From assembly GCA_025435555.1 (NCBI GenBank), contig JAIWWG010000032.1, positions 124,001 through 188,000 on the forward strand: a stretch of DNA of 64,000 bases, given 5' to 3'. Below are positions 54,293 to 64,000 of the stretch, piece by piece. Origin of the DNA: Chytriomyces cf. hyalinus JEL632 (lineage: Eukaryota > Chytridiomycota > Chytridiomycetes > Chytridiales > Chytriomycetaceae). Positions within the stretch are counted from its first letter, which is position 1. Every line of letters starts with the position of its first letter. The position numbers and the translations under genes were made by a program. The notes beneath the pieces were generated by a model that ran no database searches, was not told the DNA's origin, and saw nothing but the letters and a program-made list of their open reading frames with translations.

Positions 54293-55470
54293 TCAAAGTC
54301 CAAGTACTGAAACAACTCTCGACAAAATGTCATCATACACGTTATCACCAATCACATTCCTCCTAAACATGTTCATATGCGCGTCAATTTCATCATTGCA
54401 GCCTTGCGTATTCACCGATGCATTGTAATCAATCGGTTCAAACAACCGGTCCGCGCCGGCAACCGAATCCGGTGGTAAAGAAATAAACGTTCGAATATAC
54501 GAGCGTGTTGGATCGGATTTATCGAGTACCGTTGTTTCCAAGTAATAACATTGGAATTTGATTTTTTTGGTGCATGTTTGTCGAGATACGAGCCATACGA
54601 TGCGTTCTTCTTGGTTTCCGGGAGACCATAATGGGCCCAGGAACGTCATGTGATCGGAAACAGACTGTTTTTTTTTCGTTGCGAGAAAAGAAAACTTGTG
54701 AGTTTGCGATGCAAAAAAAAAGTGGATGGATAGTGAAAACCTTGTGAGCAGCTTTCATGAGTGATCTTCCAGTATCTGAATACGCGGCAGCAGCAGCAAC
54801 CGTTGCAACTGCCGCAATACCCAACGCGGCACCCCAATACGACGCTGAAGAAGATTTCGCCGGTGCAGCAGCAGCAGTTGTTGTTGTTGCTGTGGCTGCT
54901 GATATTGAACGAGCCGTACTCTCCTTTCCTACTACTGGTTTCGATGATTGCATCGAGTCCCAAAGTCCACCAAACTTGCTCGTCACTTTGCGCGTGCCGG
55001 AGGAAACAATCGCTGAAGGATGGACTCCAAAGAATGGGGAATCGAATGCGAGGATATGTGTGACATTTAGATGTGAATGGTCAGGACTGTTTTCGATTGC
55101 TCGAGCAGCATCTATTTTTTGATTCAAGTGATGTCAGCTTGAAATCCGAAAGCGGGGATGTGTTGTGCTGCGCACCTGCAACAAGGAGTCCACCCATGGA
55201 GTGGCCCAGTAACGCTACGGGTCCTGCCGGGACATTCAGCTTGTTTGAGAGCCAGCTTGTGAATTGCTTTACTTGAAGGTCATTGTCGCCGGTTGTGCTG
55301 AATTCGTATGAAACAACGTTGGCTTCCGCTGTGCGTTTGAGGTCGGCGCCGAAGGAATGGAATGACTCGCTGGAACCCATGAAGCCATGCACAAGGACAA
55401 TGGTGAGTGTAGTTGGGCTGGTTGCTGCAGCGGCGAGAGATGTGGCGAGGGAGGCCAGTTGTGAGAACAT
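54293..55470 (-). CDS. Alpha/beta hydrolase (DUF676/lipase-like)
   Basis: Exons 55176-55470, 54741-55111 and 54293-54664. The start MFSQLASLATSLAAAATSPT is hydrophobic and may be a leader. The first half has IVLVHGFMGSSESFHSFGAD (HG oxyanion motif) and GPVALLGHSMGGLLVAGA with the nucleophile in GHSMG. Exon 2 gives HILAFDSPFFGVHPSAIV, then a low-complexity Ala/Thr stretch and a hydrophobic segment GAALGIAAVATVAAAAAYS that could embed in a membrane. Exon 3 includes DHMTFLGPLWSPGNQEERIV and ends SRVVSVLGL. Fungal relatives of this architecture are uncharacterised. An internal His for the triad may be DHMTFLG. Confidence 0.82.
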
Positions 55471-55622
55471 GTGTGGTGTGGAATTTAAAAATTTAAATTT
55501 AAATAAATATTTTACCTCGGTGAACACATCATTTACTTTCATCATTTGTATTTTATTCAAATTTTGCTGTTCTACTTTCTCTTTTCTGTACTTTTTTTTT
55601 TTGTTTTTACACGCGTTTTGTT

Positions 55623-57746
55623 TCAAAGGCTGTTGAAGTTCATCATTGACGATGGACTGAACATTGTCGTGCAATTGTCCGCATTGAACGCGTCAATCTC
55701 CATCTTGGACCGTACATGCGCGTTGAAATACTTGTTGTAATTCATACCCATCGATTCAATATAACTCTCTGGCAAAAGAATCGGATACGCCAAGTGACAC
55801 GGATGAGACCCGACTTGCACATCCAAGGGCGCTTCCGTATGCTGAACGTATTCAAGTTTCGGAATCTCTGGGAAAAATCGTTTTGGTTTCCCGCTTGTTT
55901 CATTGATGGCTGTGGCAGAGATGGGCATGACGCTGTATACGGTGAAACCGGCTGGAATCTCGATGGTATTGTTGCTTAGAGTGTATGAAATGGTTGTGCT
56001 GTTGTCTGGGTTGATGGTTTCAATGTACGCGTTTTGTTCCTTTTTGATGATTGGTTCTGAAACTGCTGCTGCGCTTGTGGCCATGACTGTTCCGGTTGCT
56101 TGGATGGTAGCAGCAATTGTGCCAGTGATTGTTTCGTCGGCGTGAACCGTGGCTGTTGCGGCCTCGAGTGTACCGTTGAATGAACCAGTTTCATTGAAAT
56201 CGCGGCGTCCAAAAACGACAACTTCTCCTGCATCGGCAGCTTGAATTCCTCCGGCAGCTGTGGCACCTGTTTTGGGAGCATTTCCCCAGGAACCCAGTGG
56301 CTTCTGCTTGACAAGCAAGTTGAGCGCAGTGTATAGCCATTTGTCATCCAACTGGGAGCCCTGTCTGGAGGCACTAGTAGTGGCTACTCCACCGGTAGCT
56401 GTTGCTGGTGGTGCGGTGGTTGGTGCCACGGATGGTTTCACAACAGCGGGGCATGTGAGTGGTGCGAGTGGTACATCACCAGCTGACCTGGAGTATGTGT
56501 AACATAGAGGGTCCCCGCCTTGTGTGTTGAGCAGCTGTTGAACTTTGAATGGCCAGGACGCCGTGTATTGGTCTGCTGAAGCCTTGGCATCGATACCGTT
56601 GCCATTTGGGTCGTTGGCACTCATGAGAGTACCGCTGTAGTCGTACAGGAACTGTTCACACTGGTTTTGCCATCTCCACCAGTACTTGTCGACGTAGCCG
56701 TGGTGGACTGGTGGTGAAAAAAAAAAAAGGAATTGTCAGTTACCAAAGTTGGGGCATCAGTAGCCGATCGATCGATCACTTACGCCAGAAAATGGGGTCG
56801 TTTGGAGAAACGGAAGCATTGCTCATGTCGCCGCCCTCTCCTCCAAAGATGAAATGGCCGGTTCTGTTGATTGAGTGATCGGGTGAGCGGCATTCCTCAA
56901 AATTGATAAAATTTTCATCTGCACACTCACGAGTGATAGTTTGTGGTGTCGTAGTAGCTTCCAGACGTACTGGAAGTAAACTGAGCAAAGGTAGCAGCAT
57001 TCATTGAGTTTGCAACAGCCGTGGCATCATCTCCAGCTGCCTGGACGGCGTTTCTTCGCAGGCAAGTAGCATCCCCAGTCGTGATTGCGCGTCGATTGTC
57101 GACATCAAAGGCGACTTGGTATTTGCCTTTGGCAAAGGGACCCGTCAAGACGCAATGGTCCGGGTCATTGCTGTTCATGTTGCCCAGATACTGGTCCGTG
57201 AACAGATCCGAGGTCCACCAGTTCTGAGACATTGCAGGCCAATCAAAGTAGGGTACACCCATGTTGGAAGGCCAAATTCCTGTTGCAATCATGGCTTGCT
57301 CAAATTGCCACATCATGGCGCGGTGGTATGGATAGAATTGTGCATTTCCCTGTTTTTTGATTTGACGCCATATCAGCGACTTTGCCGACAAACACACCCT
57401 GTTTGAGTCACTCACATGAGCCCAGTATGCTTCGCGTGCGTGTGTAATGACAAAGTCGTGCCAGCCCATAATGTCTGGGTTTGCGTACTGGTTACTTGCG
57501 GGCTTTGCGGCAAGGGCGGCTATAGCTCTGACGTCTGTTTCCATTGCACACATAGATGGGGTAGTGTGTGTTAGCGGATGCAGAGTAGGTTAATGATAAT
57601 ATATAACGACTCTCACAAAGACCCTTCTGCTCTTGAGTCAGCTGCGACCACTCACTGCGCACACGGGGTGTTGCGCACTGCTGCTGGGCCGAGACAGTGG
57701 TAGCAGTAGCAGCCAGGAGAGCAGCAGCAACGAGAAGGAGGTTCAT
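55623..57746 (-). CDS. Tyrosinase (type 3 copper monooxygenase), secreted
   Basis: Oxidises phenols to quinones in melanin-type chemistry. Exons: 57617-57746, 57416-57534, 56931-57349, 56784-56863 and 55623-56707. A signal peptide (MNLLLVAAALLAATATTVSA) precedes CATPRVRSEWSQLTQEQKGL and the CuA site WHDFVITHAREAYWAHGNA plus YPYHRAMMWQFEQAM. CuB is assembled across introns: NYHSTGHFIFGGEGGDMS, then SPNDPIFWLHHGYVDKYWWR; the HH is completed by splicing into exon 5 (codon CTC split C/TC before CACCAC). The C-terminal domain of about 330 residues has a Thr/Ala-rich linker (SVAPTTAPPATATGG) and a YIETINPDNSTTISY-type beta region, probably the shielding domain. Length about 600 residues. Neighbouring genes are unrelated. 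Confidence 0.9.
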
Positions 57747-58077
57747 GGTTGAGGGTGTTGTTGTTTAAGCTGGTTGTTGTTGTTATTCTTTTTTTTTAAA
57801 TATTTATTTTTTCTTTTCTTTTGGGATTGGGAATGGAATAATGCGATTGAAACAAGGGTTCGAATTATAAAAATAAAAATAAAAAATTTTAATTTTTTTG
57901 CACTATTTGATTGAACAAACACATCATTGAGTGTCATACCGCACGCATACACACAGATTGTGACACAGAATGACTAATCTCTTTTTTTTTATCAATCAAT
58001 CCCACAAAAATTCTGTTTCAATTTATATTAATAAATAAGAAGAATAAATATCCTTAATTGTAAATATTTACATTTTT
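57747..58077. other. AT-rich intergenic region
   Basis: Between the tyrosinase start and the end of the next minus-strand gene the sequence is strongly AT-rich, with runs such as AAATATTTATTTTTTC and AATAAAAATAAAAAATTT. I see no coding sequence. It must contain the tyrosinase promoter; the CAACAACAACA-type repeat at 57760-57785 lies just upstream of its ATG in transcript sense. Confidence 0.6.
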
Positions 58078-58888
58078 TTATTTATGTTTTATAAATATGA
58101 CCATGCATGGATTTATTTGGACTTCTTTTTGTGACCCCTCATTCATGTTCTCCCTCTTTTTGCTGCTGCAACAAGTTTCACGGATTGCTTCATACGTGTC
58201 CAACCGATCCAAATATTTAAGTGCACGCATTCGATGCAAGCATAAATCCATTTTTTGAAATTGCGCCGTTCTCGAGTATATGCTCCCGTGTCCTCGTCTT
58301 CCTGATCCTCCTCCCCCCAAAAACAATGCTTCGACTTCTCGCTCAACATCTTCCACTGAAACGCTGGAGTTCTTCGAGATGACAATCATGAGAGCCTCGC
58401 GCAATTTTTGCATTCGAATGCACGTCAAGGTCAAAACAAACTTGCATGACCCACGCGGTATCCTCGATCCGTTTTAGTAACGACACGTCTACATCCTCAG
58501 CAGATTGGTTCATATATACTTGCTTGTATACGATATCTGTGCTCAAGATCTGTGCAAAGCAGATTTGCTGGGCGGATTCGATTTGGTTGATACCAACACG
58601 GAGGTGTACTGCAGTTTCAGGTGCTGTGTTCATAAGAGTCACAAGAGAAGCTGAAATTGTCGTTGCGGTAGACTGGTTGATGGTTGACAAGGTTTTTGGA
58701 AGACCATTTTTTTTTTTGGAAAGTGGATGTGTTAAAGATGTCTGCCGCTGCGTTTTTGCAGACACGGACAGAAGCAGCCTCGTGCGAGAACCCAGCGCAG
58801 TGGCTACATCTTGATGCACTTCTTTGTCCCTGAGCTGGTGCGATAGTTCGTCGACATTGCCTTCGTCGAGCAGAAGGATCGTTTGCAT
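58078..58888 (-). CDS. Uncharacterised helical protein
   Basis: Exons 58442-58888 and 58078-58395 with a 46-nt intron. The start MQTILLLDEGNVDELSHQLR is followed by TSLTHPLSKKKNGLPKTLST, ATTISASLVTLMNTAPETAV and QQICFAQILSTDIVYKQVYM. Exon 2 continues ALMIVISKNSSVSVEDVERE, a Gly-rich patch (LGGGGSGRRGHGS) and MDLCLHRMRALKYLDRLDTY, ending KEVQINPCMVIFIKHK. It looks soluble and mostly helical, about 254 residues. No family recognised. The chosen splice keeps the frame (VMQ to ALM); other acceptors give a different tail. Confidence 0.6.
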
Positions 58889-59462
58889 TTATTGGATTGT
58901 TCCAGGATTTATTTATCGTAAATGCAAAATGTGTTCAGACTCCCACCAACGACAAACATGACAAACGCAGACGACAATTTTAAACAATTCCGACAGTGAT
59001 CGTGCATCCTGATTGTCACATCAATCAAGCAATCAATCAAGCAGTCAGCTATCGACACTCAAAGGTGCAACTCTCGCGTCCGCGTCCGCCCGACTGTGAC
59101 GCCACCCAAAGACACACACACACACACCCTCTCTGCCTCTCTCTCTTGGCCGCATAGTCAGTGGGCGTAAGTGGTCCTTCCAGTGACGGTGGGCAAAGAC
59201 AGGAAAAGAGCTGGCTGGACATTGAATGATCAGTTAAGGTCATGGACCACCCCAAGCAAAGCTACAATGCCACACGCAGAGCAGTCTTGCAAGCTGTTCC
59301 CTTCGCTCTCAAGTCAGGGTTCAAGTCGTCCAAACAAACAGCCGAATCGGGTAAAATTTTAGAGCGGTTGGTTGACCTAAATAATTTTTGAAAATGGCCG
59401 CTATAAATACGAGCGACCGAGTTTGGGACTCAGACAGACTCTTTTAAATCCCAATTCAAATC
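58889..59462. other. Intergenic region with simple repeats
   Basis: No gene is seen. There is an AATCAATCAAGCA-type repeat at 59018-59045 and a CA/CT tract at 59112-59150. The region divides two divergent genes and ends with the TATA-containing promoter of the Cys-rich gene. Confidence 0.55.
59402..59409 (+). promoter_or_regulatory. TATA box of the Cys-rich repeat gene
   Basis: TATAAATA lies 53 bp before the ATG at 59463 with no other ATG in between, followed by ATACGAGCGACC and an A/C-rich leader (CCCAATTCAAATCATGG). Strong canonical TATA boxes are rare in this window, and this fits a highly or tightly regulated gene. Confidence 0.65.
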
Positions 59463-59942
59463 ATGGGTTCCATTCTCAAGTTCGGCGCAAAGTGTTCCTC
59501 AACCCCAGGTGTCCCAACTGGCGCCTTCTGTTTGCCAACCCTCAAGTGCATCGAAGATGTCTGTGCCGCCACTGGCATTGCCGCCTTGCAGGAGGGCGCC
59601 GCTTGCTCCACTGACGTCCCTGTCTCTGCTCTCTGTGTCGACGGTCTCAGCTGCTACAACAGCGTCTGCACCAAGGTCGGTGGTTTCATGATCGGACTTG
59701 GCGGTGCCTGCAGCTCCGAGAGTGGTCTTCCCACTGGTGTCTTCTGCCAAGGTGGTCTTTCTTGCAAAGAAAAGGTTTGCGTCTTGATGGAAAAGGAAGC
59801 TACTACCACCAGCGCTGCTGGCTACTACGCCCCAACAACCGTTGCCCCACCGGCTTCCACCAAGAACCTGTACAACAGCGCCGCTGACCGTTCTGTAGTC
59901 GCGTCTGCCGTCTTTGGTGTTCTTGCCGCGTTTGCGCTCTGA
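59463..59942 (+). CDS. Cys-rich triple-repeat surface protein with GPI-type C-terminus
   Basis: An intronless gene of 159 residues. Three similar units follow each other: CSSTPGVPTGAFCLPTLKCI with EDVCAATG; CSTDVPVSALCVDGLSCYNS with VCTKVG; and CSSESGLPTGVFCQGGLSCK with EKVCV. Each has four cysteines in a C-x10-C-x5/6-C-x4/5-C arrangement, a likely disulfide fold. A Thr/Ala/Pro linker (EATTTSAAGYYAPTTVAPP) leads to a C-terminal hydrophobic segment, VVASAVFGVLAAFAL, as in GPI-anchored wall proteins. The N-terminus (MGSILKFGAKC) does not look like a signal peptide, which is odd for a Cys-rich protein; a missed upstream exon or unconventional secretion are both possible. Codon use is strongly biased to C-ending codons, suggesting high expression. 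Confidence 0.82.
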   Translation: MGSILKFGAKCSSTPGVPTGAFCLPTLKCIEDVCAATGIAALQEGAACSTDVPVSALCVDGLSCYNSVCTKVGGFMIGLGGACSSESGLPTGVFCQGGLSCKEKVCVLMEKEATTTSAAGYYAPTTVAPPASTKNLYNSAADRSVVASAVFGVLAAFAL

Positions 59943-60222
59943 TACACGCCACTTTTGGATACTTCTTTTTGCGGTACCCCCCCATTTGGACTTGAAGCAA
60001 CGTTCCGTTCTGGCGTTGAATAAACACTACTGCTTAGAGTGAATTGAGTGATTGGATTGGTGCATTGATTTGTTGCGCAGCCAGCCAATTTCTCATCGAC
60101 AGTTCAGTCGGTAATCCATAGCATTGGTTGCACAGATAGTAGAGGACACAAACGCATCACACATCTATTCAGCAAAGAGCACAATCATACACATTTTACT
60201 ATCTTCACATATAAACATAAAG

Positions 60223-63200
60223 TCAGTCGTCAAAAGAGGCAGCCCATGCATCCAGCAATGACTTCTCAGCTTCATCCTTCTTCAAATCCCCACCGCGATT
60301 AATTCCATGCTTAAAATCCTCCTCCCTCACTTTTTCATGCCCATCGTCCGCCAACGTTTCTGCGCTAATTCTTCCATCCCAGCCTGCCCCTTCCTTACCG
60401 GCGTCCACCATCAAAGCCCCACTTCCAGCATCTTTTCCCCGTTCATCCACAACTTTCACAAACCCGCGTTTATGGCAATGCGAGTAAAACCACCCAAAGC
60501 TTCCAAACTGGCCCAGACTTCTGTCATACGTGTGTTGGTCTCCATACGCCCATAAATTGAATTTTGCTCGTGTAAGTGCCACATTCACGCGGCGCAGATC
60601 GTCGAGGAACCCAGACACATGTTCGACGCGAACAAGGGATAGAATAATTGAACTGGACTAAACTCGGGGTTCGTGTACCACGAAGGATTATACGTCTGAA
60701 CAAACGCACTGTCCATCAACCATCCGTCGTAAAACTGACCACTACTAAACTCAGCAATCCGTGGGTGCATGCGGTATTGCGTCTCAAGCATATATACAGG
60801 ATGCTTCAACGACTGTAAGCGTTCAACGAGACTTCGACCGAACCGTGCCGTTGCGCAAGTCTCAGATTTCACCGTTGCCTCCAGTTGCTTTGTATCGCCG
60901 ACGAGGATCACTGCTTTGACGCAGTGTCGAAGGATGCAGGTGGTATCAGCTTCCATGGCTTGCGCTGCTTCATCCACAATCACGACATTGAAAGATTCTT
61001 CCTCAACGAGATGCGAGGAATATGTGGCGTTCAGAGTTGAGAAAATGGCACGTGCTTTTGCAAGGAACAGTTTCTTCAATGCCTTCTCCATGTTTTGGAC
61101 ACTTTTTTTGGACTGATCGAGGTCCCCAAAGCTGTCCAAGCAGATGGTTTCGCCAAGATGCGGGACAAGACGCTCTGCGGCAGAAAGCACCACCTCATGC
61201 GGGTTTGCCACGGTGTTTGCTTTATCTCCGGCCTTTCCATCTTTGCCCGGTCCTCGAAGGGCAATGATCAAGTCAACAATCTTGTGAATCAAATCAAACG
61301 GCTCCACGAGTGAGACTTCAATGTGAGCGGCGGCGCCAACCAAATCTCGCATCTCATTACAGTAAAGACGAATAGCCTCAAAGACGGCCTTGACTTTTTC
61401 ATGAGTCAATTCTTGCTCCGTCACTGTCGCTTTGGCTTTTGATTTTCCCTTCTTCTGCTTCGAGTTGCGTTGTTGTTTGTTTCTTGAGTCAGAATTGCTT
61501 TCGAGAACATCATCTTCGGTCATTTTCATCGCCTTATCCAGCCGTTTCATTAGAGCAAGCGCGCATTTTGCAACCATTTCAACGCGAATTTCCAAGCTGT
61601 ACTGCTGAAACCCTGGGGACATGATGTCTTTCAGTTTGTCCCGGTTTCCGACGATGACCGATTCCAAGGGATCAAATAAGTCAGGACCCAGTTCTTGTTT
61701 TCGACTTGCAACCAAACGTTCTCCGACGGAAACCATGGCTGTTTTGCAAATAAAGTAAATACTAAAATCAATTGGCCGTGAGAAGGAAATAAAGGGGAAT
61801 ACCAATATTGGTGGGAGCGCATTGCAGAATCTTTGTTTGCAATCGATTCAAAATCGTTGTCATGATGGAAGCGGTGGTTTTCGTTTTCCCAGTCCCTGGG
61901 GGGCCCTGAATCAAACACACCCCGCTCACACCAACCGTGGCAATGGCCGCATCATGTGCACGTTGTTGAGATGAGTTTAAGCCCTCCACAGGAACGCCGG
62001 TAATACTCATGTCCGCAACTTCTCTCGCGTAGTCGAAACGACCTTCCAAAATCGCGCGACGCAAGTTTTCAGTTGAGAGTCGATCCGGTTCATCGTCTTC
62101 ATCCATAAGCGACGCATACACGCGATTCACTGGAACACTCGATGTGAGGACTTCGCTAATGTACATGAAACTTGGATGGACTGAAGAAGGAGTTGGAAAC
62201 TGGGAAACTCTGCAACTCGCAACCGCGTCATACGTTTTCTTTTTTTTCCGGTCATAATAGTTGCTTCGAACCATGTTCACATGTAGGATTCCAATCTTGC
62301 TCAAGAGCGGGTTGTTTGGCATGGATTCTTTTGTGCTTTCGGATGCTGAGGAATTGCGGTTGCTCACAAAATCTTGGTCCATCGCATAGTCTTCCGAATT
62401 CGTAACATCCACTTCACTGATGAGCAGTACGTCGCCCATGCGGAGCTCGTTGGGTCTGATTTTCAACGTGACATTTGAGTAGTCGGGTCCCATGTCAGCT
62501 GGGTCGCGCGCCCAGTCCTCTGGATTCTCATAGTAAGCATTTGCGTTCACTTCGGTGGGTTCCAGATCGTCGTCGTCATCGAGACAGTTGTAGTAGTCGT
62601 CGTCAAAAGCCATTCTTCCTTTCCCACGCCGCCGAGAATCTCTCACGGAAGAAACGTAATCTGAAGATCTAGGGAGGGAATTCAGGCTAGATTTCTTGAT
62701 TTGTTCAAGCGCGGTTCTCTTTCTTGAACATTCACCTGCCGCCTTTTCTTGCCCCGTTTTTTGAAGGCTTGTCCCAGCCCTTTCCCCATGCAACCACTTC
62801 GAGACGCCTGAAGCGAACGATACCGCCAGGTGAAAAGAGACCGGCTTTTGAAGCCATCTCAGCACGAGCTTCTTCAAGCAAAGGCACCTGTGAATGCGAG
62901 CCAGTGAGCTTGAACATTCCCAAGAAGCAAATAACAGTCAAAAAAACCAACCCTGAAGCACTTGATGTAATGCTGCCATGACTCAAAAGTATCGGGTATA
63001 CGCAGGATCGGGTTCGTTGCCGCTCGAGATGCAGCGCTTGTGAAGTTCAAAAACTGTTTATACTTGTCGGCCCGGATCTGCTTACGCGTGGGATCTCCGC
63101 GGGCAAGAGCGGATGCGGATGAAAGAGAGATAGAGGAGCCGGTCGATCCCACGGGTCCACTTGCAGCGAGCGTGAGAAGACTGTCGGTGTCGCCATCCAG

Positions 63201-63314
63201 CCATCCGCACTCGCTCTGGAGCAGAAGGTACTTGTCCAGTTGCAGGAGGAGGCCCATCCCCGTTACATCTTCCTCTGCGCGTTTTTCATCAGTCTGCTTG
63301 TACTTGTGTCCCAT
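60223..63314 (-). CDS. SF1 (UPF1/SEN1-like) helicase lacking motifs IV-V region
   Basis: Exons: 62952-63314, 62736-62887, 61803-62668 and 60223-61738 (the last interrupted). Motifs in order: GPPGTGKTKTTASIM (Walker A), QCAPTNIAMVSVGERLV (after a spliced codon), VVIVDEAAQAMEADTTC (DEAA), VILVGDTKQLEATVKS (motif III), ETQYRMHPRIAEFSSGQFYD (QYRMH), and DDLRRVNVALTRAKFNLWAY (motif VI). The sequence runs from TNPEFSPVQ directly into IILSLVRVEHVSGFL near 60645; about 100 residues that normally hold motif IV and the DGFQG motif V are gone, with a frame change at the junction. The N-terminal 400 residues are specific, with acidic islets (LDDDDDLEPTEV). Whether this is a broken gene or a collapse in assembly cannot be told from the window. 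Confidence 0.78.
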
Positions 63315-63374
63315 TCTGTCACTCGGCCTTTGATAAAAAGTTCAAAAAACGTGAAATAAAAATCCAGTTACGAA

Positions 63375-64000
63375 ATGGAGACATGGAACGTCACTGACGT
63401 TGTGTCGTTCATCAAGCTCGTAGGACTGGGCAGCTACGAGAGCGCGTTCAAAGGTTTGTGTCTGCGAGATGAAGAGAGAGAAGCTGCCGGACAAACAACT
63501 GAACCCAACAAGAACAGAGAACGACATTACTGGCGATCTTCTCGCTCATGCGGACCACGGCATGCTGCGGCAGCTGGGTATGAACACAGTCGGGCACCGT
63601 ATTTCTCTGCTCAGCGCCGTCACCGCGGCTCAAGCTGGAACTTCCGGATCCGGCAAAGGTTTGTCCCTGGTCGATGTGAGACACATCACCCTTCTTCTCC
63701 TCACAGCCTTTCGACTTCAGATCAACTGGCTTCCTATGTGGGCTCCAGGAATAACGAGAACGATGATGTGGTCATGGATCGAATGGCCACTGAGATTGCG
63801 AAACTGCACAGCGAACTGGCTTCCCTGCGCGCAGACTTGGCTCCGATCTGGTTTTTGGTGGAAGAATACAAGGTATGTGTCTTTGTCGCATCAGTGTATA
63901 AACACACTCGGCTAATTAGCCTGCCATCCCATCAACCAATTTGCAGTCTCGCTCCAAAGAACCCAAAGTGGCAACTCCGAATACGGCACTCTATCCGCCG
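63375..64000 (+). CDS. Ste50-like SAM-domain adaptor (cut by window end)
   Basis: Ste50 links Ste11 MAPKKK to Cdc42/Opy2 in fungal MAPK pathways. Exons 63375-63453, 63518-63658, 63721-63872 and 63947-64000 (continues). The SAM domain reads WNVTDVVSFIKLVGLGSYES, then FKENDITGDLLAHADHGMLR and QLGMNTVGHRISLLSAVTAA across two introns. A coiled coil follows (MDRMATEIAKLHSELASLRA) and DLAPIWFLVEEYK, which matches the segment after the SAM domain of Ste50. Divergent from the helicase with 60 bp between starts. The Ras-association domain expected at the C-terminus lies outside the window, so the name is tentative. Confidence 0.75.
   Translation, partial: METWNVTDVVSFIKLVGLGSYESAFKGLCLRDEEREAAGQTTEPNKNRERHYWRSSRSCGPRHAAAAGYEHSRAPYFSAQRRHRGSSWNFRIRQRFVPGRCETHHPSSPHSLSTSDQLASYVGSRNNENDDVVMDRMATEIAKLHSELASLRADLAPIWFLVEEYKVCVFVASVYKHTRLISLPSHQPICSLAPKNPKWQLRIRHSIR

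Noticed and set aside
56864-56930. Extra CuB-like histidine segment (SPDHSINR) in tyrosinase
   Set aside because: It lies in the intron between NYHS and TGHF; splicing it out gives the canonical CuB motif.

Overview
The window is nuclear DNA from a fungus, most likely an early-diverging zoosporic one (Chytridiomycota). Fungal markers are an ERG28-type sterol scaffold protein, an ABC23/RPB6 subunit, a Ste50-like SAM protein at the right edge and a fungal-type tyrosinase. Genes that Dikarya usually lack or rarely keep sit beside them: two SWEET sugar transporters, an Integrator subunit 8 homologue, a large periplasmic-binding-protein-type receptor and a cyclic-nucleotide-gated-type channel. Genes are packed, often under 150 bp apart, on both strands. 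Most are split by short GT-AG introns of 32 to about 150 nt, many with poly-A/T runs inside. The genus assignment is inference; coding content and splice sites were read directly.

Layout. 0-3.3 kb: KRR1 (cut by the left edge), a CCDC43-like gene and TAP42/IGBP1. 3.4-6.6 kb: three tandem copies of a seven-helix membrane protein family, only the middle one intact. 7.3-11 kb: an eight-exon receptor with an ANF-type ligand domain, a cysteine-rich stalk and many membrane helices. 11.2-13.1 kb: a broken tRNase Z copy and a relic of an ion-channel 3' end. 13.4-14.4 kb: a p24/TMED cargo receptor. 14.7-24.2 kb: three paralogous secreted type I membrane proteins, with two SWEET genes between the second and third. 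24.3-26 kb: ERG28 and APRT. 26.2-29.2 kb: a cyclic-nucleotide-gated-type channel with an odd pore. 29.5-32.1 kb: a transposase-derived HTH remnant and an S33 peptidase. 32.1-35 kb: short direct repeats and a second cluster of the seven-helix family. 35-46.5 kb: an ER-anchored coiled-coil protein, a relic of the 14.7-24 kb secreted family, a TPR protein, CHMP7-like ESCRT-III, INTS8, a WD40 protein and a small methyltransferase-like protein. 46.7-52 kb: two small unknowns, an HPP membrane protein, pterin carbinolamine dehydratase, ethanolamine kinase and RPB6. 52-55.5 kb: a frame-broken WDR70-like gene and an alpha/beta hydrolase. 55.6-64 kb: tyrosinase, an unknown, a Cys-rich triple-repeat protein with a TATA box, an SF1 helicase missing motifs, and the Ste50-like gene.

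Functional themes. Housekeeping genes (KRR1, TAP42, RPB6, ERG28, APRT, CHMP7, ethanolamine kinase) alternate with lineage-specific surface and sensing genes: the 7-helix family, the large receptor, the channel, the three tailed ectodomain proteins and the SWEETs. The surface genes are where duplication and decay concentrate. The best candidate for something undescribed is the 14.7-24.2 kb block of tailed ectodomain proteins plus SWEETs, followed by the orphan 7-helix family, the channel lacking a GYG filter and the composite receptor. Two genes depend on microexons of 8 and 5 nt. Several other genes show real-looking frame damage; for each I say whether splicing could explain it. I see no rRNA, tRNA, CRISPR array or complete transposon.
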